Shown here: one piece after another, positions 1 through 9,517 of the stretch
Layout: each line of letters begins with the position of its first letter
Numbering within the stretch: position 1 is the stretch's first letter
Assembly (NCBI GenBank): GCA_029747015.1
Contig: JAKOGI010002141.1
Location: 7,501-71,500 of the forward strand
DNA from: Carnegiea gigantea
Lineage: Eukaryota; Streptophyta; Magnoliopsida; Caryophyllales; Cactaceae
Direction: 5' to 3'
DNA length: 64,000 bases
The notes under the pieces: generated by a model
What the model was told of the DNA's origin: nothing
The model's database searches: none
The model's input: the letters and a program-made list of their open reading frames with translations, nothing else
Translations under genes and position numbers: made by a program

Positions 1-390
1 TCGAAGTAAATTCCTTTTTGTTCTTGAAGGATTCATATGGGAAGCTAGAAGATGAAAAGTAAGGAGAAGTAGAGTTCTTTCGTGAGCAGGACGATAAGCT
101 ATTGTTGACTCTCCTCCACGTCGACTTCAAGTTAACTTGATAAAATTAACTTAAATAGATTACTTTAAATATTTTGAACTTTTCTTTTGGTAGCTATTCT
201 TAGGGCATTAGGTTCTGATAGTATTGTACAAGTATTAGGCCATATAATTCTATATGTTTTTTAATTACATGATATAAATATTTTTGTTAAACATGGTTAA
301 TAAACTTGGGCTCTTGAACTTACTGAAGAAGTTAAGGAAGGGTGGTTAATGGTAGTTGATAAAAATCTAAGGAATTGGTCAACAAGGCTG

Positions 391-2087
391 GAAAATGACC
401 AGATAATAAACCAATAGCTTGGTTGTCAAAGGAGGGTCGAGAGAGATTGAAGGCGCAGAGAAGCGATCCCAAATTTCAGAAAAAATCTACCAAATGCTTG
501 AAGAATAGGACAGAGGGACCAAATGCAATAATTTTACATTGCCAGGGGTCGATTTCAACATTACAGCTTGCAAGAAAAATGGTATAAAGTCAAAATATTT
601 GGGTTTTCACTATATGCTATATACTATCACACTCATTACATTTTATATTTTTTGTCTTAGTTAGATCAAGGAAGGGAAGACTTCTACTCCCTCTGCATTG
701 TTTGCAAGGAATCATAGTAAGGAAGATGCTCAATCTGGAAAGGCCTTTATAGATGACCAGGTCGAAAGGTTTATGGGTACGTAAGAATGTCGTCATGTAA
801 TTTCTTCTTTTTCTTATGATAGTTTTCCTATTACTGTATAAGTATGATTTTGTAGAGTAGTTGTTTGATGAATATGATCTTTCACGTTGATTATAAAAAT
901 ATGGTGTTGTGAGTTGTTGGCTTATGGAAGCCATCTTTGGTTTTGATTTTGAAGGTATGGTGTTATGAGTTGTTGGCATATGCAAGTCTTTTTTGTTGTT
1001 GATTACGAAAGTGTGGTGTTGTGAGTTTGTCAGCTTATGAATCTGTTCTTTGATGTTGATTATGAAAGTGAGTTGTTGGCTTATGGAAGTTATCTTTGAT
1101 GTTAATTATGAAAGTATGGTGTTGTGAGTTTGTTGGCTTATGAATATATTCTTTGATGTTGACTATGAAAGTGAGTTGTTAGTTTATGGAAGTCATCTTT
1201 CATGTTGATTTTCAAAGTATGGTATTGTGAGTTTGTTGGCTTATGAATATATTCTTTGATGTCGATTATGAAAGCGAGTTATTAGCTTATAGAAGTCATT
1301 TTTGATGTTGATTATAAAAGTATGGTGTTGTGAGTTTGTTGGCTTATGAATATGTTCTTTAATGTTAATTATGAAAGTAAGTTATTGGGTTATGAAAGTC
1401 ATCTTTGATGTTGATTTTGAAAGTATGGTGTTGTGAGTTGTTCACTTATAGAGCTCTTATTTGATGTTTACTATAGAAGTATGGTATTGTGAGTTATTGG
1501 CTTATGGAAGTCTTTTTTGATGTTGATTATGATAGTATGGTGTTATGAGTTTGTTGGCTTATGAATGCATTCTTTGATGTTGATTATGAAAGTATGGTGT
1601 TGTGAGTTGTTGGCTTATAGAAGCCATCTTTGATGTTCATTTTGAAAGTATCGTGTTGTGAGTTGTTAGCTTATGAAAGTCTTATGAAATAAACATACAT
1701 GATTGGCTTATGGAAGTTTTATGGAAGTATAATTTGATGTTGAATATTAGAGTATTATTTTTCGAGTTTTGTGGAAGTATTCATTGTTCTTTCATGTAGA
1801 ATATGTTGTTGATATAACGGTTGACATATGTCATTCTTACTCAAATACAGAAAAATTATGAGGCGCTTAGGGTTGAGCATAGTATTGATAAGGGGACATA
1901 AGAGGCAGAGAAGCTACACTATGAGGTTTTAGGTGGATGGAGTAAGAAATCCACCATCTATGGTTTGGGTACTAGTGCTGCTATGTTTTATAAGAAACCA
2001 ACTACTTCTACTACCTTCGCTGGTTCCACATACATTCCCTCATCATATTCTAATCTGCAAGCGAACTTGAAATCAGCAGCAACTTGA
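391..2087 (+). pseudogene. Ptta/En/Spm-type plant transposase remnant
   Basis: Conceptual translation around 420-581 gives SKEGRERLKAQRSDPKF and then GSISTLQLARKM, the pattern of the plant transposase (Ptta/En/Spm) domain. The frame resumes at 661-780 (residues ALFARNHSKEDAQSGKAF and VERFMG) and again at 1851-2087 (GGWSKKSTIYGLGTSAA, ending in TGA at 2085). The gaps look like introns: GT at 582 to AG at 660, and GT at 781 to AG at 1850. The phase does not carry cleanly from exon 1 into exon 2, and a stop lies in exon 3 near 1900, so the gene is dead. In live elements this protein binds the element's DNA. Family assignment is by motif memory only. Confidence 0.55.
880..1720 (+). repeat. Minisatellite of ~55-60 bp inside transposase intron
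   Basis: An imperfect unit is repeated about fourteen times. It consists of TTGATTATGAAAGTATGG, then TGTTGTGAGTTGTTGGC, then TTATGGAAGTCATCTTTGATG. Some copies carry an extra T (GAGTTTGTTGG) and a variant ending (TATGAATATGTTC), which gives a higher-order alternation of roughly 115 bp. It lies wholly inside the putative intron 781-1850. No coding role is visible. Confidence 0.85.
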
Positions 2088-2816
2088 TAAGCAGAAGAGG
2101 CTCGTTGATGATCAGAACGGCAATTTGATGAGGCATTGAAACTCATTCATAGCCTCAATCGCAAGTGAACTTGTTATCTAGTTCTAGCTCTTATCCTTCT
2201 AAGTCTCATAATTAGTTTGGTAGTTTCTTGAAACATATGATAAGATTATTGAACTTATGACTCAATGGTATGGAACTTTTAGATGTTAGTCTGTGAACCT
2301 TGCTTGTACGGATGAGATTTTTTAAATTTTGGTTTTTGTACCTTGGAATATGTATGAATAGTGGTTTTTGTTTATAATGTGATGCAGTTGTGTATTGGAT
2401 AATGGGGTATGAATGTTAAGAATGTGGTGAATGGTACTTGAAAATTATTTACGGCGAAAACTTAAAAATTAGCAAAAATTATGTCAAAAATATTTCCAGA
2501 AATCATAACCGAAAAAGAATAGGACGCTAAAAGAATTTCCTCAGCCTTTCAAATTTAGCGTCGGATTACTTATTAGACGCTGTTAGCGACAGATCAAGTT
2601 GACGCTCAATACAGAATTGCAATTCTAATTGCGTCATAAAGAATTTGACACCAATAGCTTCAACATGGACATCCGTCACCAAATTTGCCGTACTCGACAC
2701 TGATAGTGTCGGATTTCATCCGACGCCATAAGTGCCAACACCGTAATCCAACGCCAAATTTAAATTAGGCAACACTAATGGTGTCAGATTAAAAAATGAC
2801 ACCATCAGTGTTAGCA

Positions 2817-3587
2817 CTAGGAATGACAATATAGTCCAAATTCGATGCAAATTTGATTCAAGGTAAAGTAATCCGATTCGAATCCGATAAAAAATAATCC
2901 GATTCGAATCCGATAAAAAATGATATGAATTCGACTCTGATCTGATCAGATTTGAAGGAGGGTCCATCTGATCTGATTAACATCCGATTTGATAGCTTTT
3001 TTAATAATTTCATCTTTTTTTGAATATAGAAAAATCCTAATATTATAACCCTAAAAATATATAGGGTTCGCATTTTATGTGCAATACACTCTTCTTTTAT
3101 AACTAATTTCCCCCTTATTTTATCCCCAAAAAAAATAATTTCCTGTTCCCTTCCAATCATCTTTTCAATCCTTTATCTTTGTCCATCAAAGTTGTGTTTT
3201 CTCCATGTTCCTTCCTGCTACTGTATTACTGTCTTCTCTTTCCCTATAAAGTGAATTTGTATTCTCTTTTTCTAACACCTTTTCTACTAACATAGTGAAA
3301 TCTTTGATATGAAAATGTAGTTGAAATTAAAAAGGTAATTAATATTACATCGAAAAGTGAGCAAAGACAAAGTTGGAAATAAAAATTATGCAAATATTGA
3401 ATGACAATGTGTAATTGGATTATATTCGATTATATCGGATTTAATTCGATCCGAAATCCATCCGAATCCGATTTAATATCTGATCCGATGAAGTCGTATT
3501 CGGATCTGTTTTCAAATTCAATTATCAATTGGATTAGATTTGGATGTCTATACATTCGATCTGAATCCGACCCGTTCCCATTCCTAA
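2817..3587. mobile_element. MITE-like non-autonomous element nested in the CACTA tail
   Basis: The segment starts CTAGGAATG and ends CATTCCTAA, a short terminal inverted repeat. It is flanked by GTTAGCA (2810-2816) and GTCAGCA (3588-3594), a candidate 7-8 bp target duplication with one mismatch, as expected for hAT elements. The interior is rich in ATCCGATTCGAATCCGAT-like words in both orientations near both ends. It splits the CACTA subterminal repeats into 2515-2816 and 3588-3787, so it inserted later. Short open frames in it are chance. Confidence 0.55.
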
Positions 3588-3965
3588 GTCAGCATAGTAA
3601 TCCAACGCCAATTCGAAAACTATTCGTGTCAGATAGTGTGATTCAACGCCAATTTTTTTTTAGCATCAGGGGATTTCGCTTCAGCCTTATGTTCGATGGC
3701 AATCCAATGCCAGATAGGTTTAGCTTTGGATTTAAGCGGTTTAGCATTGAATTTTATCGATCGCTAACACCGAGATTTTCTATAGTAATTGTCACTATTG
3801 CATAATAAAATCACATACTTTTGCATCAGGCTGGGGAATATTTTCTTCATCTATTTCCATTATCTCTATTAGATTCCCGTTTTCAATCCAATTGTTAAAC
3901 CAAAAGGAAATTTGGTCTCCTTTTCCTGTCTTCCAACTGTTACCTTTCTTAAAAAGATCTTTACT

Positions 3966-4975
3966 TATTAGAATATGCGAATCATTGCCTTTCGTTTGTA
4001 ACTAAGAATATCGGAGTTCAATAAATACTTTACCCTCATAGATTGTACCCATAAGTTGGGTGCATCTGTGAGAATTTTGCAAGCTAGCTTACATTGGAAG
4101 ACTTTGTTGACGGCTTCAGTTTTGTGTAATCCCAGCCCAGCCATACTTTTGGGCAAACATATATTGTCCCAAGCTATAAGTGGTAAACCTTTTTCTAAGT
4201 TTGATTTTTTCCAGAAGAAGTCTCTATTACACTTCTTTAGATATTAGCTAGTACCTTGAGGTAGCTCGAAACATTGCATTATATGGGCCGGTAGTGATTC
4301 CATATGAGATTGTATTAAAACCATTCTGCTCGCTTTAGACAAGTAGTTTGCTTTCCAACCCTTCAATTTAGCAGTTTCTTTATTAATGATTTCTTGAAAG
4401 GTTGAACTTGAAGGTTGACCTTAGAAAACAGGGCAACCCAAGTATTTATTAAGGACTCTCTCTGTCGGATATTGAAAATAGCAGTTACTAGTTCCTTATT
4501 TGCAAGAAGCATTGGGTGAAAAGGTCATAACCAAATTATAGTAATTAATGAGTTGCCCTCAGGTCGAACAAAAGGTATCGAGCATACTTTTGAGCTTGTT
4601 ACTACTATCTGCATTAGCTTTGTAAAAAATCAGACAATCATTTGCAAAAAGCAAACATGGGATTTTGATGTCGCTGGGAGTTATCTTAACTCCTATGCCT
4701 GATTTTCAGGCACTAGCTTTTGTGTAAAGCATATGATTTAGGGCTTTCATACATAAAATAAATAAATAAGGAGAGACTGGATCTCCTTGTATGATTCATC
4801 TAGTTGGAGTGAATAAACCACGAGGTTCACCATTGACCATTATTGAGTATGAAAATGAGGAGATATAGTCCTTAATCCAAGAGCTCTAAATTGGTTGGAA
4901 CCCCATTTCTTGCGGGCATTTGAGCATAAAGTTCGATTCAATCCTATCATAAGCTTTTTCTATAACCAACTTGAT
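3966..4975 (-). pseudogene. LINE (L1-type) reverse transcriptase remnant
   Basis: Read on the minus strand from 4975 downward, frames spell plant LINE RT motifs in order: EKAYDRIESNFMLKC, QGDPVSPYLFILCMKAL, the catalytic-box relative FANDCLIFYKA (FADD in live elements, so an active-site Asp is lost), LKGWKANYLSKASRM, and the post-RT MPKSMAGLGLHKTEAVNKV. Stops and frame changes interrupt the chain. Only the RT-to-C-terminal part is present; I see no endonuclease, poly-A tail or target duplication. Confidence 0.8.
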
Positions 4976-4989
4976 AGCTACCCAAGCGG

Positions 4990-5535
4990 CCTTGGTTTTC
5001 AGGTTCTTGAACCTATGCATAATTTCATGCGTAAGCAGAACATTATCATTTTATATTAGTAATATATTGAATAGTTGTGTTGTGTTTTTTTGGTCAGAAT
5101 TTGTCTTCTCAATTGAGTTACAATTACATGGGAGGTTTTCGTGTTTATGTTGGTTCTTGTTTTTTGTTGTTTCATTTGTTGTTTTTAGGATGAATCTTCT
5201 GAAGGCTACAACAAGGATCTCCAATGATATTCATCAAATCAAGTATAGTCTTTCATGTCAGAGCAATGTTCAATCCATGAAGACGATACTAGCTCAACAG
5301 GGTAGAAGAGTATGACATACTTGTGGATTTCTTCCCCCACGCTGTGATATCAGAAGACAATAGTTTGAGTGAGAAAACGGATGTTCAACATGTACTAATT
5401 TAGACTTTGTAGAGGTAGGACTTGTTTATAGCAAGAAAGATTGTATTTACTTCAATTGAATGTATATTGTACATGTTGGATAACACTTTAATATTTAATG
5501 AATTTGTCCTTTTCATTTTTACAAAAAAAAAAAAG
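4990..5535 (+). other. Unassigned segment ending in a poly-A run
   Basis: This stretch abuts the LINE fossil but reads in the opposite sense and ends with a run of about 13 A at 5522-5534, preceded by T-rich and AT-rich sequence with TTTAATATTTAATG. An AG acceptor-like site near 5189 precedes a short open frame. It could be a retrocopy or the tail of a second LINE/SINE. I recognise no protein. Confidence 0.25.
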
Positions 5536-6140
5536 TAATTATGCAAAAGTTAGATACAGCTCAAACAACTTTTTTTTTCCCTCCTTTTTGTAAATAAGGA
5601 TACGCGAACATGTAGTAAAAACATAAATTAAAACCAAAATTTTAGTACTAATTGTCATGTTATCTTTTTTTTTTTTAAAGAAAAAAGAGGTAAGATACAC
5701 ATATGGACATTTTGACTAGGGTTTTATTTAAATTATTATTACGTAAGAATTGAAACTATGTCTTTATATGTCGATATATCCCAAAATTAAGAGTGGCGGA
5801 TGAATTAACCATGATGAACCATCTAGTTTGTAAGCTTTATTAGCATCTCCAATCTATTTTATTTATTTATATTTTCCTATTGATTCTGATGTGTGTAAGA
5901 TGTCTAGTAATGTATTGCATGTTTTCAATTGGATAATGAACTAACTATTATGTCAAGTACATCCATCGACGCAGTTAAATAATAATCTAGTTGTCCCTTT
6001 GTATGAATATAACTTTGATCCCTCCTCATCTGCGTTGTTGCTTGAACTTCATTACAAAGTAATGTTACGTTTGCTAAATTGATGCGTCGTCTCCTAATTA
6101 AGTCTGTTGCTTGTTCCTGACAAAAGCGTCCATGTCTTCT
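5536..6140. other. AT-rich intergenic DNA, nothing recognised
   Basis: No convincing frame, RNA gene or repeat is visible here apart from short homopolymers, such as the T run at about 5567 and a poly-T/poly-A stretch near 5667-5690. Confidence 0.5.
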
Positions 6141-6690
6141 CCCGTTCTGTTAACCCGCTATTCTTTGTCATCATGAGTTGTACATATACTTGATCAATGA
6201 GTCAGGATCCTGTTTGATTTGCCTCAATTCAACCTGGAAAATAAGGGACAGGGTCGACTTTTTTTTTTTGGGTCTCCGATTAATACCGACGCTCAAATTA
6301 AAGGCACACAATTATAATAAGGGCGTCGGGTTCGGGCAGAGATCTTAATCTTCTTGACTTGACTCATTAACGGTCACTTTAAAACAAAAATTTAAAATCG
6401 AAATGAAACACTTTGGGTTTCAACTGTTAAACCACTACTATTTGTCATCATGAGTTATATATAGGCTTGATCAATAGGTCGAGGTCTCATCAGATTCCCT
6501 TCGATTCAGCCCTAAAAAGTCAGGGTCAAGGTCAATCTTTTTGTCTTTGATTCACAGTGACCATCAAAATAAAGGCACCCGACTATAATGAGGGTCAGAC
6601 TCATGTAGAGGTTTTGACTTCTGACCTGACCTGCTGACCATCACTCAAAGAAAAAAATTAAATCAAAATGAACACTTTGGGGTTTAGTTG
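6141..6690. repeat. Direct tandem duplication, ~277-bp unit, two diverged copies
   Basis: GTCATCATGAGTT occurs at 6167 and 6444 (spacing 277). Matching landmarks follow in the same order in both copies: CTTGATCAAT, CAGGGTC, AAAGGCAC, ATAATGAGGG or ATAATAAGGG, a CATT/CCATCAC block, and AAATGAAACACTTTGGG versus AAATGAACACTTTGGGG. The copies are clearly diverged. No coding content is visible. Confidence 0.7.
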
Positions 6691-7826
6691 TTCAAACTTT
6701 CTTCCCTTTCTGCTTTCTCGCCTTCGCTTGGCCTTCTCTCCTCAATTCACTTCTTCAAACTCACTGACTCTTGCTCCTCTAATGCTCCCTCCTTGATATT
6801 TGACATAGTGGTTTTAGTGATCTAATCATTTTAATCATTAAATTACACATTAGTATGTTTGTAATTACAATACATTTCATTATAACATTATATTATCGCT
6901 TGATATTTTGCTTGCTAGGATATTTAGCGTTAATATAAAATTTAGTGAAAAATATCATTTTCTATATAGGGAAGGTTTGAGAGTCGGATTTGACCCAATG
7001 ATCCGAGGGCACCTGCATGCTCAGGTTCAGAGTTAAGGGTATGTCGAACTACATGAGACTTGGGTAGGGTTAGATCGAAAAAATCCTAGCTGCTGATCCT
7101 CATGATCCAACCCTCAGCCTACCTCAGCTGTTAATTTGATCAGGTCTAGTTGCATAACTACCCCACGTGTGTTGTAGTGCAATAGCATAAGCTCCATCTT
7201 CTAGTTGGAAGACTTGTAATTGAACTTCGGTAGTCATATAATATACTCGTTAGTAAAAGTGCTCATGTGTATGGAACAATCAAAGTTCTGGAGTTAGATC
7301 TCGAGGGGTATGCCTTGTGTCCTCCTCAACTGAAGACTATACTTATATTGTAGATACGAGTCTATAAACTCAGTTACGTGGTATAAGCTAAAAATTAACA
7401 ACGCTTCATTGTTTTTTGGAAAATAGGACCAGAAAAATAAGCGGTAGATTTAAAAAAGCAAATAATTATGATATTGGATAATTTAGATCTATAAATTCGA
7501 AACAATCATATAATTTATCCAATGGGCCTCTTACATGAGAGCCAACAATTATTAATGTTTCTGGGGGAAAAAATAGGTCCAGACACTTTACAGACTTACC
7601 AACCTCAAACCCCAAACATTTGAGAAAACAAATTTTGTACAGACCGATCGTGGTGGGACTTTTTTTGGGGGTAAATTTTGGCTCCTACTCCTATTGTATT
7701 CTTTCCCATTTTTTACCACTATATTCATTTCCTTCCCCTGTTCAAGGATTAATATCACTAATTCATATACTCTCTTATTCCATCGTCCTTCTTTCTATAT
7801 CTTAATATCAATAATTTCATCTTTCT
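6691..7826. other. Intergenic DNA, nothing recognised
   Basis: The sequence is pyrimidine-rich at 6700-6790 and AT-rich thereafter. The short frame at 7620-7805 is hydrophobic but has no homologue I recognise and no supporting context. No gene or repeat is supported. Confidence 0.5.
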
Positions 7827-8067
7827 AAAAAATACAAATACAAAGTTTGCCACCAGAAAACAACAAAAAAGACTCCGAATGAGGTAGGGGCTCCATGGGA
7901 GAAGTTTATATAAAATGTGCATTCCTCATAATAACAAAACAAATTAAAAATATAAAACTATAAATATAAGGAATACACATTTTATGTAAGCCTTTTCCAT
8001 GACACCCCTACTCCATTCGAGGGCTTTTTTGTTGTTTTTTGATGGCAAACTTCGTATGTGCATTTTT
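7827..8067. mobile_element. Fold-back MITE-like element (~90-bp inverted arms)
   Basis: The left arm (7827-7920) and the reverse complement of the right arm (about 7978-8067) share long stretches: AAGTTTGCCA, AACAACAAAAAAG, GAGTAGGGG or GAGGTAGGGG, and ACATAAAATGTG or ATATAAAATGTG followed by ATTCCT. About 55 bp of AT-rich DNA separates them. A transcript would fold into a long imperfect hairpin. It lies about 400-900 bp upstream of the NF-YB coding start, in likely promoter territory. Confidence 0.75.
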
Positions 8068-8415
8068 TTCCAACTTTATTTTATTTTATTCACCTTTCTT
8101 CCTACTCTTGCCAATAAATTACTTTACTTTTCATTCCGTTCTATTTCTTCCGAATTCATTCTATCTCTTCTAATTGCGTACCCGCTCTATCTCTATGACA
8201 AATGACGGACCCATACTGGTACCACCAATACCCAATTGTTAAGAAACACTAGGCCCTCTACTCCCCTACATCCTAGCCATCCACGTGAGAAATATGCCAC
8301 TTGAACGGCCCAGATTGCCTCTATCAAGGACCAAATCCAATGGGTGTAAATCCTCGAACAACGGTCTAGAATCTTCCACGTTTCAACCCCTCTGATTTTT
8401 TGCCCTTTTCCCTTT

Positions 8416-8425
8416 TTTTATTTAA
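8416..8425 (+). promoter_or_regulatory. Possible TATA-like element of the NF-YB gene
   Basis: TTTTTATTTAA lies just upstream of a pyrimidine-rich CTCTTCCTCTTTCTTTCTC tract (about 8470-8500) of the kind common in plant 5'UTRs. Position and composition fit a core promoter, but the match to TATAAA is weak. Confidence 0.3.
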
Positions 8426-8597
8426 CCCAGCCCCATTCTATCCGACGGACCCCAAGCAATCGCCCAATCCTCATCTCTTCCTCTTTCTTTCTCTCTCTTC
8501 CCGAAGCTTCTGATGTCTCTTGCGATTTCACGCCGTTGATCTTCTCACAGAGAAATCTCCGATTTTCCCTTTTCATTCGAAAATTTCAGTTCTACGT

Positions 8598-8789
8598 GTA
8601 AGCTTTCCAGCTTCTCGCGCTTTCTTTTTTCTCTCCCCTCCCCTTTTTTTATTTTTAATTTTTATAATTCTGGCAAATTACAATTGGGAATTGTTTCGAA
8701 TTTGCTCGAAATTTTAGTGTACAATTTAATTTTCAACATCTTGATCTTTTCTGTTAATCGGAACTAATTTTCCATATCAATTTGTGCAG
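8598..8789 (+). other. Predicted intron in the NF-YB 5'UTR
   Basis: A donor GTAAGC begins at 8598 after CTACGT and an acceptor TTTGTGCAG ends at 8789. The enclosed 192 bp is T-rich, as plant introns are. The intron leaves the coding exon uninterrupted. It is inferred from splice consensus only. Confidence 0.55.
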
Positions 8790-8968
8790 AACTGGAGCAA
8801 TCGATCCAATTTTTCTCAACTTTTTCTGCGATCCGTTGACTTGCTTCTGACTTGTATTTCTAACCCTAATTACTCCAATTCTGTCGTTTGCGATCATCGT
8901 GTATCTCTTTTTCTGAGTTTGAATTCGAGCCGAAAATCGTCGAATCGTGAAATCGAGCGAGTTGATCG

Positions 8969-9517
8969 ATGGCAGACTCGGACGATTCAGGAGGAAAAAG
9001 CAACAACAACAACAGTCGGGAGACATCATCAGCATCGGCGAGAGAGCAAGACAGATTCCTTCCGATAGCGAACGTGAGTCGAATAATGAAGAAAGCGTTA
9101 CCTGCGAACGCGAAGATATCCAAGGAAGCGAAAGAAACGGTTCAAGAGTGCGTTTCGGAGTTCATCAGTTTCATCACCGGGGAAGCCTCCGACAAGTGCC
9201 AGAGAGAGAAACGCAAGACGATCAACGGCGACGATCTGCTCTGGGCCATGACTACGCTCGGATTCGAAGAGTACGTTGAACCACTCAAGGTCTATCTGCA
9301 CCGGTTCAGGGAGCTCGAGGGCGACCGGACCGGAGTCCCGGTCCAGGGTAGTGGCGCCGGTGGGGGTGTTTATGGGAATAGTGGTGGTGCTGGGGGCAAT
9401 AATGGTGTGGTGGGGATGGGAAATGTGATTGGTCGAGGTGGGCAAATGTACAGAGCCCACACTTCTAGTGTTTATGGAGTTGGTGGGCCCGGCGTTGCTA
9501 ATAGTGGGTCCAGATAA
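8969..9517 (+). CDS. NF-YB: NF-YB family CCAAT-binding transcription factor subunit (non-LEC1 type)
   Basis: This 182-residue single-exon protein is the histone-fold B subunit of nuclear factor Y, which pairs with NF-YC in a histone-like dimer and binds CCAAT promoters with NF-YA. The conserved core spans residues 26-117: [18 protein letters not shown], then [51 protein letters not shown] and the closing [16 protein letters not shown]. Residue 52 is Lys, where LEC1-type proteins carry a key Asp, so this is the common class rather than an embryo-identity LEC1 or L1L. The N-terminus is Ser/Asn-rich and residues 118-182 are Gly-rich, features usual for this subgroup. The start at 8969 puts MADSDD ahead of the core, typical of the family. 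Flanking DNA is repeats. The exact subgroup (NF-YB1/8/10-like) is inference. Confidence 0.95.
   Translation: MADSDDSGGKSNNNNSRETSSASAREQDRFLPIANVSRIMKKALPANAKISKEAKETVQECVSEFISFITGEASDKCQREKRKTINGDDLLWAMTTLGFEEYVEPLKVYLHRFRELEGDRTGVPVQGSGAGGGVYGNSGGAGGNNGVVGMGNVIGRGGQMYRAHTSSVYGVGGPGVANSGSR

Larger units (their letters stand above)
1..3787 (+). mobile_element. CACTA (En/Spm-like) DNA transposon, 3' part
   Basis: Two signs support this. A broken gene resembling the plant Ptta/En/Spm transposase family occupies about 391-2087. From about 2515 the DNA holds many short copies, in both orientations, of motifs like GCGTCGGATT and CCAACGCCA, which look like CACTA subterminal repeats. The run resumes at 3588 after a nested insertion and stops near TTTTCTATAGTA at 3776-3787, similar to a CACTA 3' terminus (expected ending TAGTG; the last base differs). 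The 5' terminus was not found and probably lies left of the window. The 3' end is the least certain point. Confidence 0.55.

Noticed and set aside
880..1720. CRISPR-like array of regular repeats
   Set aside because: Units abut without unique spacers, vary in length, and the setting is a plant transposon intron.
2716..3160. Minus-strand short frames rich in Ser/Asp/Asn
   Set aside because: They follow the repeated ATCCGATTCGAATCC words of the nested MITE-like element and are not genes.
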